Below are positions 7,175-16,090 of a stretch of 16,410 nucleotides of DNA, piece after piece; the first letter of the stretch is position 1; each line of letters starts with the position of its first letter. Location of the stretch: positions 1-16,410 of the forward strand of contig JBIIDH010000084.1 in NCBI GenBank assembly GCA_044238435.1. The letters run 5' to 3'. Origin of the DNA: VFMC01 sp044238435. Its GTDB lineage: Bacteria; Actinomycetota; Acidimicrobiia; Acidimicrobiales; Ilumatobacteraceae. The notes under the pieces are model-generated. The model did not search any database, had not been told where the DNA came from, and saw nothing but the letters and a program-made list of their open reading frames with translations. The translations under genes were made by a program, and so were the position numbers.

Positions 7175-8251
7175 GTGTCCCCTTCTTCTGCCGAGGCTCC
7201 CATTCGCTCCGTGGCGGTGATCGGCGCGTCGGGCTACACCGGCGCCGAACTGCTCCGACTCGTTGCCCAGCATCCGTCGTTCCGCCTGGTCGCTGCCACC
7301 GGCGACAGCCAGGCGGGCTCGCTCGCCGCGACGCTCTATCCGAGTCTCACGGCCGCCTATCCCGATCTCGTGTTCAGCGAGTTCGATCCCGATGCCGTCG
7401 ACGGCGTCGACGTCGTGTTCCTCGGGCTGCCCCACGAGGCCAGCATGGAGCTCGTGCCACAGCTCGAAGGTCGGGTGGGCTGCATCGTCGACCTCTCCGC
7501 TGCATACCGCCTGAAGGACGCGTCGTTGTACCCGCAGTGGTACGGCTTCCAGCACGACCAGCCAGCAGCGCTCGGCCGAGCGGTGTTCGGCCTGCCCGAG
7601 CTGTACCGCGAGCACATCGCCGGGGCATCGCTCGTCGCCACCCCCGGATGCCACGTCACCGCAGCCACGCTGGCGCTGGCGCCGCTGGTGGCGGCCGGAC
7701 TGGTGGAACCCACCGGCATCGTGGTCGACAGCATCACCGGTGTCAGTGGTGCGGGGCGGGCGCTCAAGCACTCGTCGCAGTTCTGCACGGCCGACGAAGA
7801 CGTGCAGGCGTACGGCCTGCTCGACCACCGCCACACGCCCGAGATCGAACAGGTGCTCACGGAAGCGCTCGTGGCCGGCGGCGGATCGGGGGCCTGCCAG
7901 GTGCTGTTCACCCCGCACCTCGCACCCCTCAACCGCGGCATTCTCGCCACCTGCTACGCGCGCCCCACCGGGCCCACGAGCAGCGAACAGTTGCTGGCCG
8001 CCATGGCCCGGCACTACCGCGACGAACCGTTCGTGGTGGTGCGCCCTGCATCGCCCTCCACGAAGGCGGCGATGGGGACGAACACCTCGTTCCTCACGGC
8101 GCGCTACGACGAACGCACCGGCACCGTCGTGGCCATCTGCGCCATCGACAACCTGTGCAAGGGCGCCAGCGGCGGTGCGGTGCAGGCCGCCAACGTGGCC
8201 CTCGGCATCGACGAGACCGCCGGACTGCAGAAGGTGGGGTTGTTCCCGTGA
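7175..8251 (+). CDS. argC: N-acetyl-gamma-glutamyl-phosphate reductase
   Basis: A 358-residue enzyme that reduces N-acetylglutamyl phosphate to the semialdehyde with NADPH, the third step of arginine synthesis, in the cytoplasm. The Rossmann loop GASGYTGAELLRL is at about 18-30, SAAYRLKD at 108-115, the catalytic cysteine is Cys159 in TPGCHVTA, and the active-site histidine region is DHRHTPEIEQ near 217-226. The C-terminus has DNLCKGASGGAVQAANV, the usual ending. The cysteine loop reads PGCHVT where most family members have PGCYPT, a mild oddity. GTG 7175 was chosen because it directly follows a good -10 element and leaves a short 12-residue lead before the Rossmann strand. First gene of the arg operon; its stop overlaps the argB GTG (GTGA). 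Confidence 0.97.
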   Translation: MSPSSAEAPIRSVAVIGASGYTGAELLRLVAQHPSFRLVAATGDSQAGSLAATLYPSLTAAYPDLVFSEFDPDAVDGVDVVFLGLPHEASMELVPQLEGRVGCIVDLSAAYRLKDASLYPQWYGFQHDQPAALGRAVFGLPELYREHIAGASLVATPGCHVTAATLALAPLVAAGLVEPTGIVVDSITGVSGAGRALKHSSQFCTADEDVQAYGLLDHRHTPEIEQVLTEALVAGGGSGACQVLFTPHLAPLNRGILATCYARPTGPTSSEQLLAAMARHYRDEPFVVVRPASPSTKAAMGTNTSFLTARYDERTGTVVAICAIDNLCKGASGGAVQAANVALGIDETAGLQKVGLFP

Positions 8252-9117
8252 GCGCAGCAGAACGTGCGGCCGTCCTCGTCGAGGCGCTGCCCTACATCCA
8301 GCGTTTCGCCGGCCAGGTGGTAGTGGTGAAGTACGGCGGCAATGCGCTCGCCGGCGCCACCGACGACGACGCCCTCGCCCTGTTCGCCCAGGACCTGGTG
8401 CTGATGCGAGCGGTCGGGATGCGGCCGGTGGTCGTGCACGGTGGCGGACCGCAGATCAGCGATCTGATGACCCGGCTGGGGAAGACCACCGAGTTCCGCA
8501 ACGGCCTCCGGGTCACCGATGCCGAGACCGTCGACATCGCCCGCATGGTGCTGATCGGTCAGGTGAACCCGCAACTCGTGTCGGCGTTGAACGTCCACGG
8601 CCCGGTCGCCGTCGGCGTGTCGGGCGAAGACGCCGGGCTCATCCGTGCGGTAGCGCGCGACCCCGAACTCGGCTTCGTCGGCGATGTCGCCGCCATCAAC
8701 CCGGTCATCCTGCAGAGCCTCATCGACGACCAGTTCATCCCGGTGGTCGCCACCATCGGCACCGATGCGGCCGGACAGGCCTACAACATCAACGCCGACA
8801 CCGTTGCCGGGGCCATCGCCGAATCGCTCGGTGCCGAGAAGCTCGTCTACCTCACCGACATCGAGGGCCTGCGGCGGTTGGTCGACGACCCAGCGAGCCT
8901 CATCCGCCAGACCACTCCCGACGAACTCGACGCCCTCGTCGCGGAGGGCATCATCGCCGGCGGCATGATCCCGAAAGTCGCCAGTTGCGTCGCCGCGGTG
9001 CGCGCCGGCGTGCGCCGGGCCCACATCCTCGACGGCCGCATCCCGCATGTGCTGCTGCTCGAACTGTTCACCGACGAAGGGATCGGCACCATGGTCCGAC
9101 AGGAGCACGACGTATGA
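8248..9117 (+). CDS. argB: Acetylglutamate kinase
   Basis: A 289-residue amino-acid kinase that phosphorylates N-acetylglutamate with ATP. The nucleotide-binding KYGGNAL is at 28-34 and the substrate-loop HGGGPQIS at 64-71, with FRNGLRVTD at 83-91, NINADTVAGAIA at 180-191 and GGMIPKV near the C-terminus, all in place. The extended N-terminal helix (AAVLVEALPYIQRFAG, residues 7-22) is the type found in hexameric, arginine-inhibited enzymes, so end-product feedback inhibition is likely (inference from family knowledge). The GTG start overlaps the argC stop by 4 bases and the stop overlaps the argD ATG. In many actinobacteria argJ sits between argC and argB; here there is no room for it. Confidence 0.97.
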   Translation: MSAAERAAVLVEALPYIQRFAGQVVVVKYGGNALAGATDDDALALFAQDLVLMRAVGMRPVVVHGGGPQISDLMTRLGKTTEFRNGLRVTDAETVDIARMVLIGQVNPQLVSALNVHGPVAVGVSGEDAGLIRAVARDPELGFVGDVAAINPVILQSLIDDQFIPVVATIGTDAAGQAYNINADTVAGAIAESLGAEKLVYLTDIEGLRRLVDDPASLIRQTTPDELDALVAEGIIAGGMIPKVASCVAAVRAGVRRAHILDGRIPHVLLLELFTDEGIGTMVRQEHDV

Positions 9118-10304
9118 GCACCCATGCATTCGACACCGCTGCCGCTGGACCGGCCTGCCCGTTCATGCCGGTGTTCGGCGCACCTCAGGTGATGTTCGTC
9201 CGCGGCAGCGGCACCGAACTCTTCGACGTCGACGGCAAGCGCTACCTCGACTTCTTGTGCGGCCTCGCCGTCACCTCGCTCGGGCACTGTCATCCGGCGG
9301 TCACCGCCGCCATCACCGAGCAGGCGGGGCGCCTGTTGCACGTCAGCAACTTCTTCACCAACGACGCCGCCACCCGGGCCGCGCTCGACGTCGTCGGCCT
9401 GCTGCACGAGACCACCGGCGCTGTCGGCCAGGTGTTCTTCTGCAACTCGGGTGCCGAGGCGAACGAGGCGGCGCTCAAACTGGCCCGCAAGTTCGGCGGC
9501 CGCGGCCGCCATGCCGTGGTCAGTGCGTTGGGCAGCTTCCACGGACGCACCCTGGCGGCCCTCGCCGCCACCGGGCAGCCCGCCAAGCACGAACCGTTCT
9601 TCCCGATGCCCGATGGTTTCCGTCACGTCGCCTTCGGCGACCTCGACGCGATGGCGGCCGCCATCGACCCCACGGTGTCGGCCATTCTCATCGAGACCGT
9701 GCAGGGCGAGGGCGGTGTGGTGCCGGCCGAGGTCGAGTACCTCCGGGGCATCCGCAACCTGTGCGACGAACGCGGCTTGCTGATGATCGTCGACGAGGTG
9801 CAGACGGGTTTCGCTCGCACCGGGCGCTGGTTCGGGTTCGAACATGCGGGCGTCGTGCCCGATGTGGTCACCATGGCCAAGGCGATGGGCAACGGCTTCC
9901 CGGTGGGTGCCCTCTGGGCCAAGCGCGAGGTCGCTGCCGTGTTCCAACCCGGCGACCACGGCAGCACCTACAGCGGCACCGCCATCGCCACCGCCGTGGT
10001 CAGCGCCGTCATCGCCGAGATGCGCCGAATCGACGCCCCGGCGCTCGCCGAGCAGCGTGGCGCCTACCTGCGCGACCGGCTGGCAGCGCTACCGGGCGTG
10101 TCGATGGTGCGGGGCCGCGGCCTCCTGCTCGCCGCCGAACTCGACGGCGGACGCGACGCCAAGGCCGTCTACACCGAACTGCTGTCGCGTGGTCTGGTCA
10201 CCAACCCGGTCACCGCCACCGCACTCCGGTTGGCGCCGCCGATCACCGTCAGCGAGGCCGAGATCGACGAAGCGATCGCCATCATGGCGGGGGTCCTGTC
10301 ATGA
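9114..10304 (+). CDS. argD: Acetylornithine aminotransferase
   Basis: A 396-residue class III pyridoxal-phosphate aminotransferase that makes N2-acetylornithine from N-acetylglutamate semialdehyde and glutamate. Visible residues: FCNSGAEANEAALKLARK near 109-126 (cofactor phosphate site), the SFHGRTLAA stacking region at 141-149, Asp227 in IVDEVQTG, the Schiff-base Lys256 in TMAKAMGNGFPVGA, and Thr285 in HGSTYSGTA. The last motif is usually STFGGNP or STYGGNP; the conserved Thr stays but GGNP is replaced by SGTA. The ATG overlaps the argB stop (ATGA) and the stop overlaps argF in the same way. The operon context favours acetylornithine as substrate over ornithine or GABA, although paralogues of the class look similar. 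Confidence 0.95.
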   Translation: MSTHAFDTAAAGPACPFMPVFGAPQVMFVRGSGTELFDVDGKRYLDFLCGLAVTSLGHCHPAVTAAITEQAGRLLHVSNFFTNDAATRAALDVVGLLHETTGAVGQVFFCNSGAEANEAALKLARKFGGRGRHAVVSALGSFHGRTLAALAATGQPAKHEPFFPMPDGFRHVAFGDLDAMAAAIDPTVSAILIETVQGEGGVVPAEVEYLRGIRNLCDERGLLMIVDEVQTGFARTGRWFGFEHAGVVPDVVTMAKAMGNGFPVGALWAKREVAAVFQPGDHGSTYSGTAIATAVVSAVIAEMRRIDAPALAEQRGAYLRDRLAALPGVSMVRGRGLLLAAELDGGRDAKAVYTELLSRGLVTNPVTATALRLAPPITVSEAEIDEAIAIMAGVLS

Positions 10305-11206
10305 CCGAGTCGTTCCTCGACATCGCCGTCAGCGGGCACCAGACGGTTCGCGACATGCTGACGCTCGCCCAGCGGCCGATCGCCGACCTCGGCGCACCGC
10401 TTGTCGGCCAGGGAGTTGCCCTCATCTTCGAGAAGCCCTCGAACCGCACCCGGCACAGCATGGAGATGGCGGTCGTCCAACTCGGTGGTCACCCGGTGTA
10501 CACGCGCGGTGAAGAGATCGGCTTCGACACCCGCGAACCGGTGGAGGACATCGCCCGCATCATGGCCGGCTACCACGGCATCATCGCCGCTCGTGTGTTC
10601 GCGCACAGCACGGTCGAGCGGCTCGCCGCGGCCAGCGCCGTGCCGGTGGTGAACATGCTCAGCGACCACAGCCATCCGCTGCAGGGCCTGGCCGATGCGC
10701 TCACCATGCAGCAGGCGCTGGGCCGACTCGCCGGCCGGACGGTGGCCTTCGTGGGCGACTACAACAACGTGTCCCGCTCCTTGGCCGAGATCGCCGTGAT
10801 GGAGGGGATGCATGTCCGCCTCGGATGTCCGGCGGGCTGGGACGCATCACCCGAGGAGCTGGCGTCGATCGACGCCCTCGGCCCCGGCACCATTGTGCAG
10901 ACCACCGATCCGGCCGAGGCGGTGCGCGGAGCCGACGTCGTGCACACCGACACCTGGACATCGATGGGACGCGAGGCCGAGAAGGAACGGCGGGCGATGA
11001 TCTTCAGTTCCTACCAGGTGAACGCCGCGCTGATGGCGCACGCCGCACCCGACGCATGGTTCATGCACTGCCTGCCCGCCTACCGTGGGTTGGAGGTGAC
11101 GGCCGAGGTCATCGACGGCCCTCGTTCACTCGTCATCGCCCAGGGACACAACCGCATGCACACCGCCAGGGGAGCCCTCGCCTGGCTCGCAGGAGTCCGT
11201 CCATGA
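10301..11206 (+). CDS. argF: Ornithine carbamoyltransferase
   Basis: A 301-residue transcarbamylase converting ornithine and carbamoyl phosphate to citrulline. The carbamoyl-phosphate loop is FEKPSNRTR at 43-51 (usual form STRTR), with ARVFAHSTVERLA near 97-109, HPLQGLAD at 125-132 where HPCQ is usual, FVGDYNNVSRSL at 150-161, the ornithine-binding DTWTSMG at 217-223 and HCLPAYRG at 256-263. The presence of both DxWxSMG and HCLPA supports ornithine as acceptor. The N-terminus is short and starts directly at the first helices. The ATG overlaps the argD stop by 4 bases, and the stop overlaps argR. Because an argJ/argE-type deacetylase is not in view, an N-acyl-ornithine acceptor was considered, but the motifs fit an ordinary OTCase better. 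Confidence 0.95.
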   Translation: MTESFLDIAVSGHQTVRDMLTLAQRPIADLGAPLVGQGVALIFEKPSNRTRHSMEMAVVQLGGHPVYTRGEEIGFDTREPVEDIARIMAGYHGIIAARVFAHSTVERLAAASAVPVVNMLSDHSHPLQGLADALTMQQALGRLAGRTVAFVGDYNNVSRSLAEIAVMEGMHVRLGCPAGWDASPEELASIDALGPGTIVQTTDPAEAVRGADVVHTDTWTSMGREAEKERRAMIFSSYQVNAALMAHAAPDAWFMHCLPAYRGLEVTAEVIDGPRSLVIAQGHNRMHTARGALAWLAGVRP

Positions 11207-11666
11207 CCACCAAGGTGCAGCGCCAGCAGGCAATCGCCCGCCTCATCGGTAGGCATCCGGTCACCAGCCAACCGCAGTTGGTCGAGTTGCTCGGCGGCGA
11301 GGGCATCTCCGCCACCCAGGCCACGGTGTCTCGCGACCTCGACGATCTCGGCGCAGTGAAGGTGCGCGTGCCGGGAGGCGACACCGTGTACGCCATTCCC
11401 GAGTACGAGCCGGCGCGCCTCGCCCCGGAAGACCATCTCCGTCGGGTCCTGGGCGAGTGGGTCGCCGAGGTGCGCTCGTCGGGCAATCTGGTCGTGCTGC
11501 GCACACCGCCCGGCTGCGCCCACGTGGTGGCCTCGGCGCTCGACCGCGCCAGTCTGGCGGGTCTGCTGGGCACCGTGGCGGGCGACGACACGCTGCTCTG
11601 CGTGGCCGACGAACAACTCGGTGGTCCGGCACTCGCGTCGTTCCTCCGCGACCTGGCAGGCCTGTC

Positions 11667-11670
<4 letters not shown>
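11203..11670 (+). CDS. argR: Arginine repressor
   Basis: A 155-residue ArgR/AhrC family regulator, the usual size. The N-terminal winged helix-turn-helix covers about 1-70 (TSQPQLVELL, then ISATQATVSRDLDDLGAVKV at 35-54, with the DNA-reading SRDL). The C-terminal oligomerisation and arginine-binding domain follows from about 78, with NLVVLRTPPG at 95-104 and the arginine-site motif GTVAGDDT at 123-130. With arginine bound the hexamer should repress the operon at the candidate ARG box before argC. AGGAG at 11191-11195, 7 bases upstream, plus the ATGA overlap with argF, fix the start. It lies within the operon it is predicted to control, so repression would be autoregulatory. Confidence 0.97.
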
Positions 11671-13059
<1,389 letters not shown>

Positions 13060-13088
<29 letters not shown>

Positions 13089-13548
13089 ACGCGACGCGCT
13101 CGTCGTCGCGCCTGAGTTGCTGAACAAGGTGCTGGTCGTCGGCGGGCGAAGGGCGCAGATCGTCGAGGTCGAGGCCTACACCGCCGACGATCCGGCCAGT
13201 CACTCGTTCCGCGGCTGCACGGCGCGGAACGCGTCGATGTTCGGGCCGGCCGGTCACTGGTACGTGTACCTCATCTACGGCATGCACCATTGTCTGAATC
13301 TGGTCACCGGTGCCGAGGGCGATGGTCAGGCGGTGCTCATCCGTTCCGTGCTCATAGAGGGTGTCCCTCCCGGCCGAACCCGCGGGCCCGGACGGTTGTG
13401 CCGCGAATTGGGGATCGACCGGTCGATCGACGGCGTCGAGGCGTTCGTCGCCGACGATGGCATGGCGCCACCGGCTGAGCCGGTCGTGACACCTCGCATC
13501 GGCATCAGCAAGGGTGTCGACCTGCCTCGGCGGTGGCTGGTGGGGTGA
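13060..13548 (+). CDS. mpg: 3-methyladenine DNA glycosylase (AAG/MPG family)
   Basis: A 162-residue base-excision repair enzyme that removes alkylated purines. It aligns with the AAG fold: APELLNKVLV at 17-26, IVEVEAY at 34-40 with the likely catalytic Glu38 and stacking Tyr40, DPASHSFRG with His48, ARNASMFGPAGHWYVYLIYGMHHCLN at 55-80 with Tyr73 and Asn80, RGPGRL near 108-113, and PRIGISKGVDLP near 145-156. It is shorter than the usual 185-205 residues; both the N-terminal extension and the C-terminal tail are trimmed, but every active-site element is present, so I read it as functional. The start is GTG 13060, overlapping argH by 29 bases; TTG 13069 is an alternative. No clear ribosome binding site is seen, so coupling to argH is likely. 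It is adjacent to tyrS in M. tuberculosis too. Confidence 0.93.
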
Positions 13549-13555
13549 CCTGCGC

Positions 13556-14620
13556 TCAGGCGCCTGTGTGTTCCCAGTGCATCCAGTACCCGTGCGGATG
13601 ACAGGTGGCCAGGCGCTGCACCTCGCGCCGTCCGCTGCGCCAGCGGACCACCGACAGCACCGTGAGTTCCTCGGCGGGGTCGCTGGTGGGGATGGGCAGA
13701 CCGACCGTCTGTGCCGGGCTCTCTGCGAGCACCCACGACAGATCGAAGCGTTCGCCCAGTTCGTCGAGCGTTGCCACATATCGCAGCCGGGCGTGTGGTG
13801 TGAGGTAGTTCAGCACCCAACTGTTGTGGATGGTGGGGTGGCCCGCCGCGGCCGCTTCGACCACCGTGGCCGCCAGGTCGTCGACCGCATCGCCGCGGCG
13901 CACCACGGGCTGCACACTGCGAGCGAGAGCGATGGCGGCCACGAGCCGTTCGAACCGGTCGATCTGGTCGGGCCACACGCAGGCCTCGAGCCAGCGCAGC
14001 GCATCGTCGTCGTCGAGATCGATGGGGAAGGCGTCGATGCCGACAGCGGCAGCAATGCGGGGGAGCACGTCGGGTACGGGCACCGGACCGCGTGTGCTGC
14101 ATGCGAGGTGCACGGTCGAGACGGGCCCTCGCGAACCCCCCGGTTCGTACGTGTACCGGAACCGGTCGAGCAGCAGATTCAGTCCGGCGCTTGCCCCGAC
14201 ATCGATCAACGACAGCGGACCCACCTCGGCGTCGAGCGAGGCCAGGGCCGGCACGAACAATGCGCAACGGCCCACTTCGTTGGTCTGCGTATGACGAGTG
14301 GCGATGGTGGCGCGGATCGCCTCGGCGCGCCGCAGGGCGAACTCGCGGAACGCGGCGAACGCATCGCCCTCGGCGGGGCCCTCGTGGAGGTTCGGATAGA
14401 AGCGCGCGAGCGCCGGCTCGCGGGCGCGCAGCAGTTCGTGGTGCACGGCCGCGAACAGCAGCACCGGAATGGCTTGTTCGTCGGGTGCCGCCTGCAGCAG
14501 CGCACAGACCTCGGGGTCGTCGGCGATGGCCAGGGCGAGCCTGCGGTACAGGGGGGCCCGTGTCGCCGAGGTGTCGGCGAACGACCGGAACCGCTCGGCC
14601 AACGTGTCCGTGGAGACCAT
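13556..14620 (-). CDS. DUF2332 family protein, probable methyltransferase fold
   Basis: A 354-residue protein of the DUF2332 family, common in actinobacteria and without a settled function. The family pattern TQTNEVGRCALFVPAL is at 111-126, followed by LIDVGASAGLNLLLDR at 138-153, which looks like the glycine-rich S-adenosylmethionine loop of Rossmann methyltransferases. Further on, HNSWVLNYLT and a C-terminal part with WVLAESP complete the domain. No signal peptide or membrane segment is seen. The ATG at 14620 is preceded on this strand by TAGTGT, 7 bases away, suggesting a leaderless message; no Shine-Dalgarno is present. It converges on the glycosylase gene with 7 bases between stops and is divergent from tyrS. 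A role in methylation is inference from the motif only. Confidence 0.88.
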   Translation of the reverse strand: MVSTDTLAERFRSFADTSATRAPLYRRLALAIADDPEVCALLQAAPDEQAIPVLLFAAVHHELLRAREPALARFYPNLHEGPAEGDAFAAFREFALRRAEAIRATIATRHTQTNEVGRCALFVPALASLDAEVGPLSLIDVGASAGLNLLLDRFRYTYEPGGSRGPVSTVHLACSTRGPVPVPDVLPRIAAAVGIDAFPIDLDDDDALRWLEACVWPDQIDRFERLVAAIALARSVQPVVRRGDAVDDLAATVVEAAAAGHPTIHNSWVLNYLTPHARLRYVATLDELGERFDLSWVLAESPAQTVGLPIPTSDPAEELTVLSVVRWRSGRREVQRLATCHPHGYWMHWEHTGA

Positions 14621-14627
14621 CGCCCCG

Positions 14628-14633
14628 ACACTA
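14628..14633 (-). promoter_or_regulatory. Candidate -10 element for the DUF2332 gene
   Basis: On the minus strand the hexamer is TAGTGT (TANNNT pattern), ending 7 bases before the ATG at 14620. A weak -35 candidate, TTCGAG, lies 16 bases further upstream. It is part of the palindrome CACTAGTG (14629-14636). The message would be leaderless or nearly so. Confidence 0.45.
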
Positions 14634-14690
14634 GTGCCAGGGTCGTCGGCTCGAATCGGCCGCGTGATCCGGGCCGTGAACTGGCAACAT

Positions 14691-14694
14691 GGAG
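14691..14694 (+). promoter_or_regulatory. Shine-Dalgarno site of tyrS
   Basis: GGAG lies 5 bases before the ATG at 14700. An out-of-frame ATG at 14689 overlaps it, but the tyrS frame and conserved N-terminus require 14700. No T-box or other leader fits in the 79-base divergent gap. Confidence 0.65.
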
Positions 14695-14699
14695 AACCT

Positions 14700-15968
14700 A
14701 TGGATCTGCTCGCCGATCTCGAGGCCCGCGGCCTCGTCCACGACACCACCGACCGCGAAGCGCTGCGCGCCCGGCTCGCCGCAGGTCCCATCGGGCTCTA
14801 CATCGGCTTCGACCCCACCGCCGACTCGTTGCACGTGGGTCACCTCGTCGGCCAGCTCTACATGCGCCGGTTCCAGATGGCCGGCCACCGTCCGTTCGCG
14901 CTCGCTGGTGGTGCCACCGGCATGATCGGCGACCCGGGTGGCCGCAGCGAGGAACGCAACCTGCTCGACGCCGACACCCTGCGCCACAACGTCGAGAGCA
15001 TCAAGCGTCAGCTCTCGAGCCTGCTCGACTTCGAGCCCGGCCCGTACCAGGCCACGCTCGTCAACAACGCCGACTGGACCTCGTCGGTGAGCATGCTCGA
15101 GTTCCTCCGCGACGTGGGCAAGCACTTCACCGTGAACCAGATGATCGCCAAGGACTCGGTGCGCAGCCGCATCGAGAGCGAGCACGGCATCTCGTACACC
15201 GAGTTCAGTTACATGCTGTTGCAGGCCAACGACTTCCGGCACCTGTTCGAGGCCTACGGAGTCGAACTGCAGGCGGGCGCCAGCGACCAGTGGGGCAACA
15301 TCACCGCGGGTGTCGAACTGGTGCGCCGCCGTCTCGGCAAGCAGGCCTTCGCCGCCACCCATCCGCTGATGGTGAAGAGCGACGGATCGAAGTTCGGCAA
15401 GTCAGTCGGTGGCGCCGTGTGGCTCGATCCGGCGCGCACATCGCCCTACCAGTTCCGCCAGTTCTGGATGCAGACCGAGGACCAGATGGTGGGCACCTAC
15501 CTGCGGATGCTGTCGCTGCAACCGCTCGCCGACATCGAAGCACTCATCGCCGATCACGCAGCGGCTCCCGAACGCCGTCTGGCCCAGCGAGCGCTGGCCG
15601 ACGAGCTCACGGCGCTGGTCCACGGTGTCGACGCTGCCCGTGCTGCCGAGGCGGCCGCCGGCGTGCTGTTCGGCGGCGATCCCACGAACGCTTCGGCCGA
15701 CGCGCTGGCCGTCGTGGCCGCCGAGGTGCCAACGGTGCCCGTCCCCGCCGACCTCGATGGCCGCCGGGTGCACGAGCTGCTCGTGGAGGCAGGAGTCGCC
15801 AAGTCGAACGGTGAGGTCACCCGTCTGCTCGCCCAGGGCGCGGTCCGGGCAGGAAATCGCGTCCTCGAGGCTGATGGACTGTTGCAGACGTCAGACCTGC
15901 TCGCGGGCGGTATCCTGCTGATCCGGAAGGGCAAGCGCGACTTCGTGGTCGGAAAAGTTTTGGCCTGA
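14700..15968 (+). CDS. tyrS: Tyrosyl-tRNA synthetase
   Basis: A 422-residue class I synthetase that attaches tyrosine to tRNA-Tyr, normal TyrRS1 length. The Rossmann core has YIGFDPTADSLHVGHL at 34-49 with the HIGH-type motif HVGH, GGATGMIGDPGGRSEERNLL at 70-89, the tyrosine-binding YMLLQANDF at 171-179, GASDQWGN at 193-200 and the KMSKS-type loop KFGKS at 231-235. The C-terminal S4-like RNA-binding domain spans about 353-422 (VHELLVEAGVAKSNGEVTRLLAQGAV, ending RDFVVGK). The start is supported by GGAG 5 bases upstream. The gene is divergent from DUF2332 and is followed on the same strand by the rRNA leader, with a candidate rRNA promoter starting 3 bases after its stop. Confidence 0.98.
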   Translation: MDLLADLEARGLVHDTTDREALRARLAAGPIGLYIGFDPTADSLHVGHLVGQLYMRRFQMAGHRPFALAGGATGMIGDPGGRSEERNLLDADTLRHNVESIKRQLSSLLDFEPGPYQATLVNNADWTSSVSMLEFLRDVGKHFTVNQMIAKDSVRSRIESEHGISYTEFSYMLLQANDFRHLFEAYGVELQAGASDQWGNITAGVELVRRRLGKQAFAATHPLMVKSDGSKFGKSVGGAVWLDPARTSPYQFRQFWMQTEDQMVGTYLRMLSLQPLADIEALIADHAAAPERRLAQRALADELTALVHGVDAARAAEAAAGVLFGGDPTNASADALAVVAAEVPTVPVPADLDGRRVHELLVEAGVAKSNGEVTRLLAQGAVRAGNRVLEADGLLQTSDLLAGGILLIRKGKRDFVVGKVLA

Positions 15969-15970
15969 GG

Positions 15971-15999
15971 TTGCCAGCCCCGAGGAGCACCGCTAACGT
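15971..15999 (+). promoter_or_regulatory. Candidate rRNA operon promoter
   Basis: TTGCCA at 15971-15976 matches TTGACA at 5 of 6 positions. After a 17-base spacer, TAACGT at 15994-15999 fits TANNNT. Transcription would start near 16006, giving a leader of about 285 bases and placing boxA downstream of the start, as expected. A second possible pair (TTGCAA at 15999, TAATCG at 16022) is weaker. Confidence 0.5.
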
Positions 16000-16016
16000 T
16001 GCAACTCGCCTCGGGG
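15978..16016 (+). terminator. Possible tyrS terminator hairpin
   Basis: CCCCGAGG (15978-15985) pairs perfectly with CCTCGGGG (16009-16016) across a 23-base loop that includes the palindrome GTTGCAAC. No T-tract follows, so intrinsic termination is uncertain. It overlaps the candidate rRNA promoter. Confidence 0.35.
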
Positions 16017-16031
16017 AGCGGTAATCGCTCC
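16015..16031 (+). other. Small leader hairpin
   Basis: GGAGCG (16015-16020) pairs with CGCTCC (16026-16031) around a GTAAT loop. It shares two bases with the preceding hairpin, so both cannot form fully at once. Confidence 0.35.
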
Positions 16032-16076
16032 GGAGAGAAGCACCAACGCCGGTCCGCCGGTGAGTGCACGAGCTAC

Positions 16077-16090
16077 GGCTCCTTGAAAAC
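16077..16090 (+). promoter_or_regulatory. boxA-like rRNA antitermination site
   Basis: GGCTCCTTGAAAAC resembles rRNA leader boxA elements of the TGCTCTTTGAAAAC kind, which bind NusB and S10 to make RNA polymerase resist termination. Its position about 200 bases before 16S fits that role. The following purine-rich run (AGAAGAGAAGATAGAA) contains no stem. Confidence 0.55.

Noticed and set aside
14621..14699. A T-box leader controlling tyrS
   Set aside because: The gap to the divergent gene is only 79 bases, too short for a T-box, and no specifier or antiterminator sequence is seen.
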